A stretch of 64,000 nucleotides of DNA from Duganella sp. Root336D2 (GTDB taxonomy: Bacteria; Pseudomonadota; Gammaproteobacteria; Burkholderiales; Burkholderiaceae_D), in NCBI RefSeq assembly GCF_001425005.1, contig NZ_LMDB01000035.1:355028-419027 (forward strand), read 5' to 3'. Of this stretch, positions 47,502-56,953 are shown in pieces; the stretch's first letter is position 1; every line of letters starts with the position of its first letter. The position numbers and the translations under genes were made by a program. Below the pieces are notes generated by a model, which had not been told where the DNA came from, searched no databases, and saw only the letters and a program-made list of their open reading frames with translations.

Positions 47502-48206
47502 ATGGCAAAACCTGTCCTGCTCAATAATGTCGACCACAAGGACTTGCACGTGCAGACCGGGCGCGGCGCCCATTTCGGGGACAACGTCATGTCCGCCCTC
47601 ACCTTTCCGTCCGAATTCCGCGACGTGCAAGCCTGTTACCCGATCGTATTCCGCCAGGCGGGTGGCGGCTTTGAAGCACATGCGCTGTTCGGCTTCCAGG
47701 AAGGCGAAAACCTGTTCCTCGACTTGCACGGCTGGGAGGCGCCTTACGTGCCGTTGGCGATTGAGCGCCAGCCCTTCCTGATCGGAGTGAGCGGCGATGA
47801 GCTGACGGTGCATGTGGACCTGGAGAACCCGCGTATCAACAATGCCTGCGGCGAGCGCGTATTCCTGCCACACGGCGGAACTTCCGACTACCTGGAACGC
47901 GTCAATTCCACCCTGCTGGCCATCCACCAGGGACTGCAACAGGCGCGAGGCTTCCTGGCGGGGTTACTGGAACACCAGCTGCTGGAACCATTCGTATTTG
48001 ACGTGGAACTCGATGACGGGTCGCAGAACCGCCTGGCAGGCTTCTACACCATCAACGAAGAACGCCTTGCCGCGCTGCCTGGCAGCGCGCTGGAACGGTT
48101 GAACCGTGCCGGCTACCTGCTTTCCGCCTACATGGTCATCGCCTCCATGTCCAATTTCCGCGCGCTGATCGACCGCAAGAACCGCCTCCATGCCGGCCAG
48201 TGCTAA
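47502..48206 (+). CDS. SapC family protein
   Basis: A 234-residue cytoplasmic protein with the SapC fold named after a Campylobacter surface-layer gene; FPSEFRDVQACYPIVFR near residue 35 is the family hallmark. Its function in TonB-receptor operons is unknown, but SapC, JmjC-like and halogenase-like genes recur together downstream of such receptors. Stop overlaps the next gene by 17 bases. Confidence 0.85.
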   Translation: MAKPVLLNNVDHKDLHVQTGRGAHFGDNVMSALTFPSEFRDVQACYPIVFRQAGGGFEAHALFGFQEGENLFLDLHGWEAPYVPLAIERQPFLIGVSGDELTVHVDLENPRINNACGERVFLPHGGTSDYLERVNSTLLAIHQGLQQARGFLAGLLEHQLLEPFVFDVELDDGSQNRLAGFYTINEERLAALPGSALERLNRAGYLLSAYMVIASMSNFRALIDRKNRLHAGQC

Positions 48207-49203
48207 GCCGATCAGGGAGCTGCGCGGCATCTCCCCATCCGACCTTGACGATGAGGTACTGGCTTCCACCGAACCGCTGGTGCTGCGCGGGCTGATGGCA
48301 GGCTGGCCGGCGGTGCAGGCAGGCCGCCACGGCGCTGCCAGCGCCGACGCATACCTGCGCCGTTTCTGCCGCGACGCCACCGTGACCGCCATGCTTGCCG
48401 CCCCGGACATCGGCGGGCGCATCTTCTACAACGAGGACCTGAGCGGCTTCAATTTCGCCTCGTTGCACACGCGCCTGGACCACGTCCTGATGCAACTGGC
48501 CGGCCAGCGCGACAATCCGCATCCTCCCACCATCTACGTCGGCTCCACGACTATAGAAACGGCCCTGCCGGGCTACCTTGAGGAAAATCCCCTTGGCCTG
48601 GACGCGCGCGACGCGCTCGCAAGCATCTGGATCGGCAACCGGACCCGCATCCCGGCCCACTACGACCTGCCCGACAACCTGGCCTGCGTGACTGCCGGCA
48701 GACGCAGGTTCACGCTGTTCCCGCCAGGCCAATTGGCGAACCTGTACGTCGGCCCACTGGACTTCACGCCGGCCGGCCAGCCAATCAGCCTGGTCGACTT
48801 GCACCAGCCGGACCTCGAACGCTTCCCCCGCTTCAGCGAAGCAATGCGCCATGCGCAATGCGCCGAACTGGAGCCAGGTGATGCCATCTTCATCCCCAGC
48901 ATGTGGTGGCACCATGTCGAAGCGCTGGAGTGCTTCAATGTGCTGGTCAATTACTGGTGGCGCCAGTCGCCGCCTTACATGGACACGCCCGTCAATGCGC
49001 TCATGCTGTCGCTGCTCTCGATCCGCGACTTGCCGCCAGAACAGCGCAGCGCATGGCAGGAGATCTTCCGTCATTACGTATTCGAGGCCGATGAACGAAC
49101 GGCAGCCCACGTTCCGGAGGGCGCCCGGCGTATGCTCGGCCCGATCGACGACAACGCAGCTCGCATGCTGCGCGCCCAGCTGCTCAAGAAAATCAACCGA
49201 TAA
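48190..49203 (+). CDS. JmjC/cupin-like Fe(II) oxygenase-type protein
   Basis: A 337-residue cupin_8-type protein. The likely iron ligands are the His-x-Asp of PAHYDLPDN (about residue 157) and the His of WWHHVEAL (about 240), i.e. the 2-His-1-carboxylate set of JmjC-like hydroxylases. Its substrate in sugar loci is unknown. It overlaps sapC by 17 bases and is followed after 13 bp by the halogenase-like gene. Confidence 0.85.
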   Translation: MPASAKPIRELRGISPSDLDDEVLASTEPLVLRGLMAGWPAVQAGRHGAASADAYLRRFCRDATVTAMLAAPDIGGRIFYNEDLSGFNFASLHTRLDHVLMQLAGQRDNPHPPTIYVGSTTIETALPGYLEENPLGLDARDALASIWIGNRTRIPAHYDLPDNLACVTAGRRRFTLFPPGQLANLYVGPLDFTPAGQPISLVDLHQPDLERFPRFSEAMRHAQCAELEPGDAIFIPSMWWHHVEALECFNVLVNYWWRQSPPYMDTPVNALMLSLLSIRDLPPEQRSAWQEIFRHYVFEADERTAAHVPEGARRMLGPIDDNAARMLRAQLLKKINR

Positions 49204-49216
49204 GCGGAGACCCGAA

Positions 49217-50740
49217 GTGAGAGATGAACAATCCCGGCGCCGCCCAGTGCGGCGCGTTGTCATTGCAGGTGGCGGGACCGCCGGCTGGATGGTTGCCGCA
49301 GCGATTTCGCGCAGCCTTGGCAAAGTGCTGGACATCAAGCTGGTGGAGTCGGACGAAATCGGCACCGTTGGTGTCGGCGAGGCGACCATCCCGAGCCTGC
49401 TGAATTTCCACCGGCTGCTGGAGATCGATGAACAGGAATTCATGGCTGCCACCAAGGCCACCTTCAAGCTGGGCATCAGCTTCGAGAACTGGCGCAACGT
49501 CAACGAAGACTATATCCATTCCTTCGGCATGACGGGTACCGATCACTGGACCGCCGGATTCAATCATTTCTGGCGTAAGGGCCGCGAACGCAAGCTGGCC
49601 GGCGACTACGGCGACTACTGCCTGGAGCTGAAAGCCGCGCAAATGAACCGTTTTGGCCACCTGCCATGCGAAGGCATCAACTACGCCTATCATCTCGACG
49701 CCAGCGCTTATGCACGATACCTGCGCAGATATTCGGAAGGCTACGGCGCACGGCGCATCGAAGGCAGGATCGCCAAGGTCCACACCGATGCCGCCAGCGG
49801 CTGCATCACGGCCCTGCAGCTCGATTCAGGCGCCATGCTCGAGGGCGACCTGTTCATCGATTGCACCGGTTTCCGCGCCTTGCTGGCCGGCGAAACCCTG
49901 GGCGCTGAGTTTGAAGACTGGTCGCAGTGGCTGCACAACGACAGCGCGATCGCAGTCCAGACTTCCTCCAGCGGGCCAGCCGTGCCTTACACGCGGGCCA
50001 TCGCCCACGAATGGGGCTGGCAGTGGCGCATCCCGCTGCAGCACCGCGTCGGCAATGGCATTGTTTTCTCCAGCAAGTTCGTCGACGACGAAACCGCACG
50101 CGCCAGGCTGATGTCGAATATCACCGGTGAGCAGCTGGTGCAGCCGCGCGTGATCCGCTTCAAGCCCGGACAGCGCCGCAAAGTCTGGAACAAGAACTGC
50201 ATTGCGATCGGCCTGGCCAGCGGCTTCCTGGAACCGATTGAATCAACCAGCATCCACCTTATCCAGCGCGGCATCATCCGCCTGCTGCAGATGTTCCCTT
50301 CAAATGGCATCTTCCAGTCGGAGATCGACGAATACAACACGCAGGCATGGAGCGAGATCGAGCATATCCGCGATTTCATCATCCTGCACTACAAGGTCAC
50401 GAACCGGCGCGACGCGGCGTTCTGGCGCCATTGCGCCGCCATGGAGGTGCCGGCGTCGCTGCGCCATCGCATCGACATGTTCCGCGAAACAGGCCGCGTG
50501 TTCCGCCTGTCAAATGAACTGTTTGCCGAAAACTCCTGGGTCCAGGTGATGCTGGGACAGGGCATCACGCCGATGCAGCACCACCCGTCCGCGGATTTGA
50601 TGGGCGACGCTGAGCTGTCCTGCTTCCTCGACAGCATCCGCAGCAATGTGGCACGTACTGTGGCGCAGCTGCCGCCGCACCAGCAGTACTTGGAGAACTA
50701 CTGCGCGGCGTACATGGAAGAGTACTTGGCGCCGAAGTAA
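49217..50740 (+). CDS. Tryptophan halogenase-family flavoprotein
   Basis: A 507-residue flavin-dependent protein starting at GTG 49217, chosen because GGAGA (49206-49210) is spaced 6 bp. FAD-binding GGGTAGW begins at Gly18, GEATIP is near residue 55, and the halogenase WxWxIP motif is at Trp268-Pro273 (WQWRIP). The ATFKLG stretch (about residue 81) has a Lys where I expect the catalytic Lys of PrnA/RebH. In TonB-receptor operons these proteins are common without any known chlorinated product, so the actual reaction is open. Its end overlaps the convergent MFS gene by 43 bases. Confidence 0.85.
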   Translation: MRDEQSRRRPVRRVVIAGGGTAGWMVAAAISRSLGKVLDIKLVESDEIGTVGVGEATIPSLLNFHRLLEIDEQEFMAATKATFKLGISFENWRNVNEDYIHSFGMTGTDHWTAGFNHFWRKGRERKLAGDYGDYCLELKAAQMNRFGHLPCEGINYAYHLDASAYARYLRRYSEGYGARRIEGRIAKVHTDAASGCITALQLDSGAMLEGDLFIDCTGFRALLAGETLGAEFEDWSQWLHNDSAIAVQTSSSGPAVPYTRAIAHEWGWQWRIPLQHRVGNGIVFSSKFVDDETARARLMSNITGEQLVQPRVIRFKPGQRRKVWNKNCIAIGLASGFLEPIESTSIHLIQRGIIRLLQMFPSNGIFQSEIDEYNTQAWSEIEHIRDFIILHYKVTNRRDAAFWRHCAAMEVPASLRHRIDMFRETGRVFRLSNELFAENSWVQVMLGQGITPMQHHPSADLMGDAELSCFLDSIRSNVARTVAQLPPHQQYLENYCAAYMEEYLAPK

Positions 50741-51963
50741 AAAATGAAGGCATAGCAGGCGGCCGGCAGCATGAAGGACGCCTGCACACCGATCGAATCG
50801 GCCAGCGCGCCCTGCGCGAACGGCACCAGTGCGCCGCCGACAATGGCCATGCACAGGATGCCCGAGCCCTGCCCCGTGTACTTGCCCAGTCCATTCAGCG
50901 CCATACTGAAAATGGTCGGGAACATGATCGAATTGCACAGGCCAACTGCCAGGACCGCCCACATCGCAACGCTTCCCTTGCCGAATACGGCGCCCAGCAC
51001 CAGCGCGATCGCCAGCAAGGAATTAAATGCCAGCGTCTTGCCAGGGCTGACAACGCGCATCACGACGAAGCCGATGAAACGTCCCACCATCGCACCGCCC
51101 CAATAGATGCTGACGTAATGCGCGGCGTCGGCGTGCGACAGGCCGGCAATATGCGGCTCGCCGAGGAAATTGATCAGGAAGCTGCCGATACTGACTTCCG
51201 CGCCCACATACAGGAAGATGCCGATTGCTCCCAGTACCAGGTGGCGATGCGCCCACGCGGAACCATGTCCTTCGCCCGGTAGCGACGCATCGCCGCTATC
51301 GGCAATCTGCGGCAGCCTGGCGGCGAGAAACAACACAGCCAGCAGCGCCAGCGCAGCGGCCAACCCCAGGTAAGGACCACGCACGGTCGCTGCATTCGCC
51401 GCGGCGCCAGCAGCCGCGCCAACCGCCGACAGGATCAGCAGGCCGCCGACGGAAGGACCAATGGTGGTGCCGAGCGAATTGAAGGCCTGGGTCAGCGTCA
51501 GGCGGCTCGATGCCGTACGCGCCGCGCCAAGCACGGTCACGTAGGGATTGGCGGCCACCTGCAGGATGGTGATGCCCGATGCCAGCACAAAGAAAGCAAA
51601 CAGGAACAGGCCGTAGCCACCGAACGAGGCGGGATAGAACAGCGCGCAGCCGCCGGCGGCAATCAGCAAGCCGGTCACCGCGCCCTTCTGGTAGCCGATG
51701 CGGCGAATCAGCGCTCCCGCCGGCAGCGAAACGATGAAGTACGCGCCGAAGAAGCAGAACTGCACCAGCATTGCCTGCACATAGGTCAGCGTGTAGATCG
51801 CCTTCAAGTGCGGGATCAGGACATCGTTCAGGGACGTGATCAAGCCCCACATGAAGAACAGGATGGTAACGATCACCAGCGCGCTCGTGTTGGCGTTGTC
51901 CTGCGTGCCGCCAGCCGCATGCTGCTGCGCGACGTTAGATGAGTCAGGGGCAATGCTCGCCAT
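50698..51963 (-). CDS. GluP/FucP-type MFS sugar transporter
   Basis: A 421-residue, 12-helix permease of the fucose/glucose-galactose proton symporter family. FFMWGLITSLNDVLIPHLK near the N-terminus (about residue 36) and the VAANPYVTVLG segment (about 135) are family-typical. It would import monosaccharides, presumably glucose released by the GH1 and GH3 enzymes. It is last of the GH1-GH3-MFS operon: its ATG lies next to the GH3 stop (1 bp apart). Confidence 0.88.
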   Translation of the reverse strand: MASIAPDSSNVAQQHAAGGTQDNANTSALVIVTILFFMWGLITSLNDVLIPHLKAIYTLTYVQAMLVQFCFFGAYFIVSLPAGALIRRIGYQKGAVTGLLIAAGGCALFYPASFGGYGLFLFAFFVLASGITILQVAANPYVTVLGAARTASSRLTLTQAFNSLGTTIGPSVGGLLILSAVGAAAGAAANAATVRGPYLGLAAALALLAVLFLAARLPQIADSGDASLPGEGHGSAWAHRHLVLGAIGIFLYVGAEVSIGSFLINFLGEPHIAGLSHADAAHYVSIYWGGAMVGRFIGFVVMRVVSPGKTLAFNSLLAIALVLGAVFGKGSVAMWAVLAVGLCNSIMFPTIFSMALNGLGKYTGQGSGILCMAIVGGALVPFAQGALADSIGVQASFMLPAACYAFIFYFGAKYSSMYAAQ

Positions 51964-54444
51964 TTAGTTCTCCTTGGTCAGTTCTTCGCAACGTACCGCA
52001 TCGGCGGCGCCAGCTGCACCGCCGGCGATTTCGATGTTGGCGATGGCTACGGCAAACGGGGCGCCGGCGCTGATGGCAAACGGCTTGTCCAGGCGCTCCA
52101 GCTGCAAGCCGCGCGCAGTGAAGCAGGCCAGGGGAAGTTTGATGCTCCGCTTGCCCTTGCCTGCAATGCGGGCGAACAGCCTGGTCGCATCCAATGCGGT
52201 ATCTTGCATTGTCAGCATGACTTTACCCTGCGGCGGGGCGGCCACGACAGCATCGAATTGCAAGACCCCGTCGCGTACGGCGGCAGGCGGCAGCACGATC
52301 GGTTTGGCGCCCTGCGCGACCAGCGCCGCTCCGGCCGGAGCTCCCGCCGACCATGTAACCTGCTTGGCGTCCTGCTGCGTGTTCACCTGCGCCGTCTGCA
52401 CCGTGATGCCCGGCAGGCGGAAAGACGCATTCAAATCGGCGCCCAATGCCAGTTGCTGGCTGCCGCTGCGGATCGACAACGGGAAGCTGGCGCGGTCTGC
52501 CTGTCCGTGCACCGTCACGGTATTGCTCGAACCACAGCCGCCCGGAGCGTAGGAAGTATCAAGCGTTCCCAGCTTCGACCGCTGCCCTTTGCGCAAGCCA
52601 TAGTTCAAGGCGAACAGCGGTGTATAGCCTGCGTCGCCAAAGTTCAAAGGCGTCTGGCAAGCCGATTGGGGCCAGGAGAAGGACAATTTGCCGCCGAAGT
52701 CGTAGCTGCGCGGGCCCGCAACCAGCAGGTCGGATACGCCCTTGCCTTCGGTGCCAGGCAGCCACGCCGCGATGAATGTGTCGGACAGGTTGAGCAAGTC
52801 GTTCACGAACAAGGGACGGCCCGCAACGAACACGGTGATTACCGGCTTGCCTTGGCCCGCCACTGCTTCCAGGACGGCAAGGTCTTCCGGATACCGGCTG
52901 CTGTGCCGCAGCGTGCCCGAGGGACCTATATCGCCGTCGCCTTCCGCATAGGGGCGCTCGCCAATGACCGCGATCACGGCATCGAAGCGCGACAGGTCAA
53001 CGCCTTTCGCGTCAACGCTGAATTCCACATTGCCCTGTCCCGCAGCAGCGCGAATACCTGTGAGGATGCTGTCCGCATTCGGGAAGTCGGCATTGGTATT
53101 GTCAGTACCCTGCCAGGTCAGCGACCAGCCGCCGGTCTGGTTGGGGATGTCGTCTGCGCTCTTGCCCACCACCAGGATTTTCCTGCCGCGTGCCAGCGGC
53201 AGCGCCGGCCCTTCGTTTTTCAACAGCACCAGCGATTCACGCACGGCGCGGCGCGCCAGTTCGCGATCCTGCAAGGCAGCATCCTTGCCGGCATAAATGT
53301 TCTGCGAAGGTTTTTTGTCGAACAGTCCCGCGCGCAGCTTGACGCGCAGGATGCGGGTCACCGCATCGTCGATACGGGACATCGGGATCTCCCCCGCTTT
53401 CACCTGGGCGATGGTGTTGGCGATGAAAGCCTTCCAGTCATCCGGAACCATGATCATGTCGAGCCCCGCATTGATCGCCTGCGGGCAGCTATCGTTGCGG
53501 CATCCCGGCACTTCGGCAATGCCATTCCAGTCGCTGACCACGAAGCCGTCGAAGCCCATCTTGGTCTTCAGCACATCGGTCAGCAACTCGCGGCTGCCAT
53601 GCACTTTTACGCCATTCCAGCTATTGAACGACGCCATGACCGTCTGTGCACCTTCCGCCAGCGCCGGCATATAGCCTGCGCCGTGGAGGTTGAGCAAGTC
53701 CGCCGGCGAGGACTTGTTGTTGCCGCGATCCTTGCCCTGGTCGGTGCCACCGTCGCCGACGAAATGCTTGGCGCTTGCCAGCACGTTGGCATCGGTCTTG
53801 AAGCGGCCTTGCAGGCCTTTCACGTATTCGCCCGCATACTGTGCCACCAGCTTGCCATCTTCGGAGAAGCTTTCGTAAGTACGTCCCCAGCGATCGTCTC
53901 GCACCACAGCGATAGTCGGACCAAAAACCCAGGCGATGCCAGTGGCCCGTACCGCCTTGCCGGTCGCAGCACCAATCTCATGGGCGAGCTTGGGGTTATG
54001 CGCCGCGCCGAGGCCGATATTGTGCGGGAACAGCGTGGCGCCAAAGACGTTGCTGTTGCCGTGAATGGCGTCGATGCCCCATACCACGGGCACCTTGACC
54101 GCCATATCGGTCGCCATCGACGCATCGTGGTATTTCTGCGCCAGTGCCAGCCACTCCGCCGCGTTGGCGCGCTTGTTCCCATTCGGCCAGCTGCCGCCGC
54201 CATTCAGCACCGAGCCAATGTAGTAGCGCCGAACGTCGTCGGGCGCGACGGTCTTGATCTCGGGCTGGGTCATTTGCCCGATTTTCTGTTCCAGCGTCAT
54301 CTTGCCGACGATATCGGCAACGCGCTTCTCTAGCGCCGCGTCGGCCTTGATTGCGATGCTTACGTGCGGCCAGTCGGCCAGCGGTGCAGCGCCCGCCGCG
54401 AGCGCCATGGCCATCGCAGCGGCCAGCAGTGAAACCTGTTTCAT
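51964..54444 (-). CDS. GH3 family beta-glucosidase, exported
   Basis: An 826-residue exo-acting enzyme with a signal peptide (about residues 1-19), the two GH3 domains (about 35-370 and 400-610) and a C-terminal beta-rich region (about 660-815), probably carbohydrate-binding. The nucleophile is Asp305 in GFVVSDWNG; KHFVGDGGT near residue 225 is the active-site loop. It probably trims glucose from the ends of beta-glucan oligomers in the periplasm. ATG 54444 has GGAGA 6-10 bp upstream; GH1 lies 11 bp before on the same transcript. Confidence 0.93.
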   Translation of the reverse strand: MKQVSLLAAAMAMALAAGAAPLADWPHVSIAIKADAALEKRVADIVGKMTLEQKIGQMTQPEIKTVAPDDVRRYYIGSVLNGGGSWPNGNKRANAAEWLALAQKYHDASMATDMAVKVPVVWGIDAIHGNSNVFGATLFPHNIGLGAAHNPKLAHEIGAATGKAVRATGIAWVFGPTIAVVRDDRWGRTYESFSEDGKLVAQYAGEYVKGLQGRFKTDANVLASAKHFVGDGGTDQGKDRGNNKSSPADLLNLHGAGYMPALAEGAQTVMASFNSWNGVKVHGSRELLTDVLKTKMGFDGFVVSDWNGIAEVPGCRNDSCPQAINAGLDMIMVPDDWKAFIANTIAQVKAGEIPMSRIDDAVTRILRVKLRAGLFDKKPSQNIYAGKDAALQDRELARRAVRESLVLLKNEGPALPLARGRKILVVGKSADDIPNQTGGWSLTWQGTDNTNADFPNADSILTGIRAAAGQGNVEFSVDAKGVDLSRFDAVIAVIGERPYAEGDGDIGPSGTLRHSSRYPEDLAVLEAVAGQGKPVITVFVAGRPLFVNDLLNLSDTFIAAWLPGTEGKGVSDLLVAGPRSYDFGGKLSFSWPQSACQTPLNFGDAGYTPLFALNYGLRKGQRSKLGTLDTSYAPGGCGSSNTVTVHGQADRASFPLSIRSGSQQLALGADLNASFRLPGITVQTAQVNTQQDAKQVTWSAGAPAGAALVAQGAKPIVLPPAAVRDGVLQFDAVVAAPPQGKVMLTMQDTALDATRLFARIAGKGKRSIKLPLACFTARGLQLERLDKPFAISAGAPFAVAIANIEIAGGAAGAADAVRCEELTKEN

Positions 54445-54455
54445 CCTGTCTCCTT

Positions 54456-55823
54456 TTACGGCTGTTGCAGGAAGGCGCGATACCACTTGGCGCTGTCCTT
54501 CAGCCTTCGTTCTTGTGTTGTGTAATCGATGTGGACCAGACCAAAACGGCGCAGGTAGCCTTCCGCCCACTCAAAGTTGTCGACCAGGCTCCAGGCGAAA
54601 TAGCCCTTTACCGGTACGCCGGCCGCAATCGCGTCCTTCATTGCGCCCAGGTGGCGCGCCAGGTAGCGTCGACGGCCAACGTCGGCCACGCTGCCATCGG
54701 CCAGCACTTCATCGTCGTAGCAGGAGCCGTTCTCGGTGATGTATAACTCCTTCGGCGCGTAATCGGCATGAATGCGGCCAAGCAGCTCGCTCATGCCTTC
54801 CGGCGCCACTTCCCAGCCCATGGCGGTGATCTGCGCGCCGGCTGGCGGCGGCAGCACGCGTGCATCCAGCGGCTCGTGGCCGGGCGCGTCTGCTACCGTC
54901 TCGGGGAAATAATAGTTCACGCCCATGAAATCGGTCGTCGCCGCGATCGTCTCCATGTCTCCCTCGTGCACCACCGGCGCCGCTGCGCCCACCTCTTGCA
55001 ACGTCGCCGCTGGATAGCCGCGTCCGTGCAGCGGATCGAGGAACCAGCGGTAGCGCAGGCCGTCGTGGCGCTCGCAGGCCGCCCGATCGGCCTCTCCAGT
55101 GCTGGCTGCGCGTAGCGGATGCAGGCTGAGGGAAATGCCGACCCGCGCGCCTGGCACGTTCTCGCGGATCAGCGGAACTGCCTTGCCGTGCGAGAGCAGC
55201 ACATGGTGGCAGACCTGCAGGGCGGTGCTGAAATCGGTCAGCCCCGGCGCATGCAGCCCTTCGAAATTACCCAGGATGGCGGTGCACCAAGGCTCGTTGT
55301 GCGTGATCCAATGCCGCACCCGGTCGCCCAGGCGGCGCGATACCGCGTCGACAAATTCGAGGTAGCGCTGCACCGTGTCGCGCTCGGCCCAGCCGCCGCG
55401 GTCCTGCAGGTACTGCGGCAAATCCCAGTGGTACAAGGTAGCCCAGGGCTGGATGCCGCGCTCCAGCATGCCGTCCACCAGGCGCGAATAGAAATCCAGG
55501 CCCTTCTGGTTGGGTGCCGCGCCGAATTCGGAGACGATGCGCGGCCATGCAATCGAAAAACGGTAGGCGTTCAGGCCCATGTCGCGCGCGATATCCATAT
55601 CTTCCGGCCAGCGGTGGTAATGGTCGCAGGCCACCAGGCCGCTCGAACCGTCGCGCACCTTGCCGGGCGTGGCGGCAAAGCGGTCCCAGATCGATTCCGC
55701 CCGCCCATCTTCGCGTCCGGCCCCCTCGATCTGATAGGACGAGGTGGCGCAGCCCCACAGGAAGTCGCGCGCGAAGTCGCTGCGCGCCGGGGCGCCTGGT
55801 TCAATCTGGTCTGGAGTAGTCAT
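54456..55823 (-). CDS. GH1 family beta-glucosidase, cytoplasmic
   Basis: A 455-residue retaining glycosidase without signal peptide. The acid/base is Glu177 in THNEPW and the nucleophile is Glu364 in YITENG. The N-terminal FLWGCATSSYQIEGA block is the standard GH1 start, which led me to choose ATG 55823 over upstream codons. It would split imported cellobiose, laminaribiose or similar disaccharides. First gene of the GH1-GH3-MFS unit; operator 4 lies 20 bp before it. Confidence 0.93.
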   Translation of the reverse strand: MTTPDQIEPGAPARSDFARDFLWGCATSSYQIEGAGREDGRAESIWDRFAATPGKVRDGSSGLVACDHYHRWPEDMDIARDMGLNAYRFSIAWPRIVSEFGAAPNQKGLDFYSRLVDGMLERGIQPWATLYHWDLPQYLQDRGGWAERDTVQRYLEFVDAVSRRLGDRVRHWITHNEPWCTAILGNFEGLHAPGLTDFSTALQVCHHVLLSHGKAVPLIRENVPGARVGISLSLHPLRAASTGEADRAACERHDGLRYRWFLDPLHGRGYPAATLQEVGAAAPVVHEGDMETIAATTDFMGVNYYFPETVADAPGHEPLDARVLPPPAGAQITAMGWEVAPEGMSELLGRIHADYAPKELYITENGSCYDDEVLADGSVADVGRRRYLARHLGAMKDAIAAGVPVKGYFAWSLVDNFEWAEGYLRRFGLVHIDYTTQERRLKDSAKWYRAFLQQP

Positions 55824-55843
55824 ATTCAGTAGTGTACAGGATT

Positions 55844-55857
55844 TGGAAAGGTTTCCA
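55844..55857. promoter_or_regulatory. LacI-type operator 4, GH1-GH3-MFS promoter
   Basis: TGGAAAGGTTTCCA, one change in the central dinucleotide. It lies between the lacI terminator (55868-55890) and the GH1 start, overlapping the probable -35 region of a weak promoter with TACACT (55831-55836, minus strand). Confidence 0.75.
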
Positions 55858-55867
55858 CATTCACTCG

Positions 55868-55890
55868 AAAAAAAGGGCGCAAGCGCCCCC
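55868..55890 (-). terminator. Intrinsic terminator after the LacI-family regulator gene
   Basis: On the minus strand a GC stem (55875-55879 with 55884-55888, 4-base loop) is followed by seven T (55874-55868). It separates the ABC-lacI transcript from the GH1 unit. Confidence 0.8.
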
Positions 55891-55905
55891 TTTTGCAGGT
55901 TCAGT

Positions 55906-56937
55906 TCATGCGACAGCCTTGCGCTTGACACTGGCCGCCTTGGCCAGGGAAGCGCGCAGCGTGACCGTCACAGGGAAGCTGCGCGTCACCGTGCGCCGCA
56001 AGTCGTAACAGCGGTTCAGCAAAGCGCTCAAGCCATTCATCGTCATTTCACGCCAAGGCATATGGACGGTGGTCAGGCGCGGCGCGGAAAACTCCGCACT
56101 CGGCGTATCGTCGTAAGCGATGACGGACAAGTCATTTGGCACGCGGATACCCGCCTCCTGGAAGTAGGACAGCGCGCCGACCGCCATTTCGTCGTTGGCG
56201 CAGAACAGGGCCGTGCAGCGATGCCCCGATTCCACCAGTTCCTTGGCCGCGGCCCAGCCACCGGCCGGCGAGAAGTCGCTCTCGGCAACCCACATGCGGC
56301 TGGTATCGATGCCGCCGTCCTGCAACTCCGCCATGAAGCCCTCGACGCGCGCCACGTTGTCGGCGAGGCGCGACGGGCCTGCCACCACGGCGATATCGCG
56401 ATGCTTGTGGTCCAGTAATGCGCGCGCGGCCAGCCGGCCGCCAAGCTTATGGTCCAAAGTGAAGCACTGGTCCGGAATGCTGGCCAGGTTGTGGTTCAGC
56501 ACCACGATCCTGCCCTGCTGCGCACCCATGGCCGCGACGTCTTCGTCCAGCAAAGCGCTGGTCATCACGATCAGGCCGTCGCAGCCGCGTTCCATCAGGA
56601 ACTGTATGCCGTCCTTGGCCTGCTTGCGTTCATCGCCCAGGCCCACCCCAAAGGCCACCACCATATGCAGGCCGGCAGTGCGCAGCTCCGTGTCAATGAT
56701 CTGCAGGATGGGCGTGTAGAAGGTGCCGCTCAGGACTGGAATATAAACACCGATCATCTGGCTGGTGCCGGTCAACAGCGTGCGCGCCGCATGCGACGGG
56801 CGAAATCCCAGTTCGTCGATTGCCTTCTTTACCTTTTCAAGCGTGGCTGGCGACACCGAGCCTTTGCCGCTGACGACACGGGAGGCGGTGCCCAAACCTA
56901 CGCCCGCCAAGCGGGCTACGTCTTTGATAGTGGCCAC
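55906..56937 (-). CDS. LacI family repressor of the glucan locus
   Basis: A 343-residue LacI/GalR protein with N-terminal helix-turn-helix (TIKDVARLAGVGLGTASRVVSG, residues 3-24), hinge helix (HAARTLLTG, about 50) and a sugar-binding periplasmic-like core. The start is GTG 56937 after AAAGGA. Its C-terminus is Lys/Arg rich. It lies 16 bp after the ABC ATPase gene, so it is probably made from the importer promoter that carries operator 5, giving autoregulation. The five TGGAAACGTTTCCA-type sites in the locus are its likely targets; the inducer is presumably a beta-glucan-derived oligosaccharide. Confidence 0.9.
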   Translation of the reverse strand: MATIKDVARLAGVGLGTASRVVSGKGSVSPATLEKVKKAIDELGFRPSHAARTLLTGTSQMIGVYIPVLSGTFYTPILQIIDTELRTAGLHMVVAFGVGLGDERKQAKDGIQFLMERGCDGLIVMTSALLDEDVAAMGAQQGRIVVLNHNLASIPDQCFTLDHKLGGRLAARALLDHKHRDIAVVAGPSRLADNVARVEGFMAELQDGGIDTSRMWVAESDFSPAGGWAAAKELVESGHRCTALFCANDEMAVGALSYFQEAGIRVPNDLSVIAYDDTPSAEFSAPRLTTVHMPWREMTMNGLSALLNRCYDLRRTVTRSFPVTVTLRASLAKAASVKRKAVA

Positions 56938-56953
56938 TGGAATCCTTTTCTTC

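Noticed and set aside
49217..50740. Naming the flavoprotein a true tryptophan halogenase (prnA/rebH)
   Set aside because: Motifs fit, but context is a sugar uptake operon with no biosynthetic cluster; only family membership is supported.
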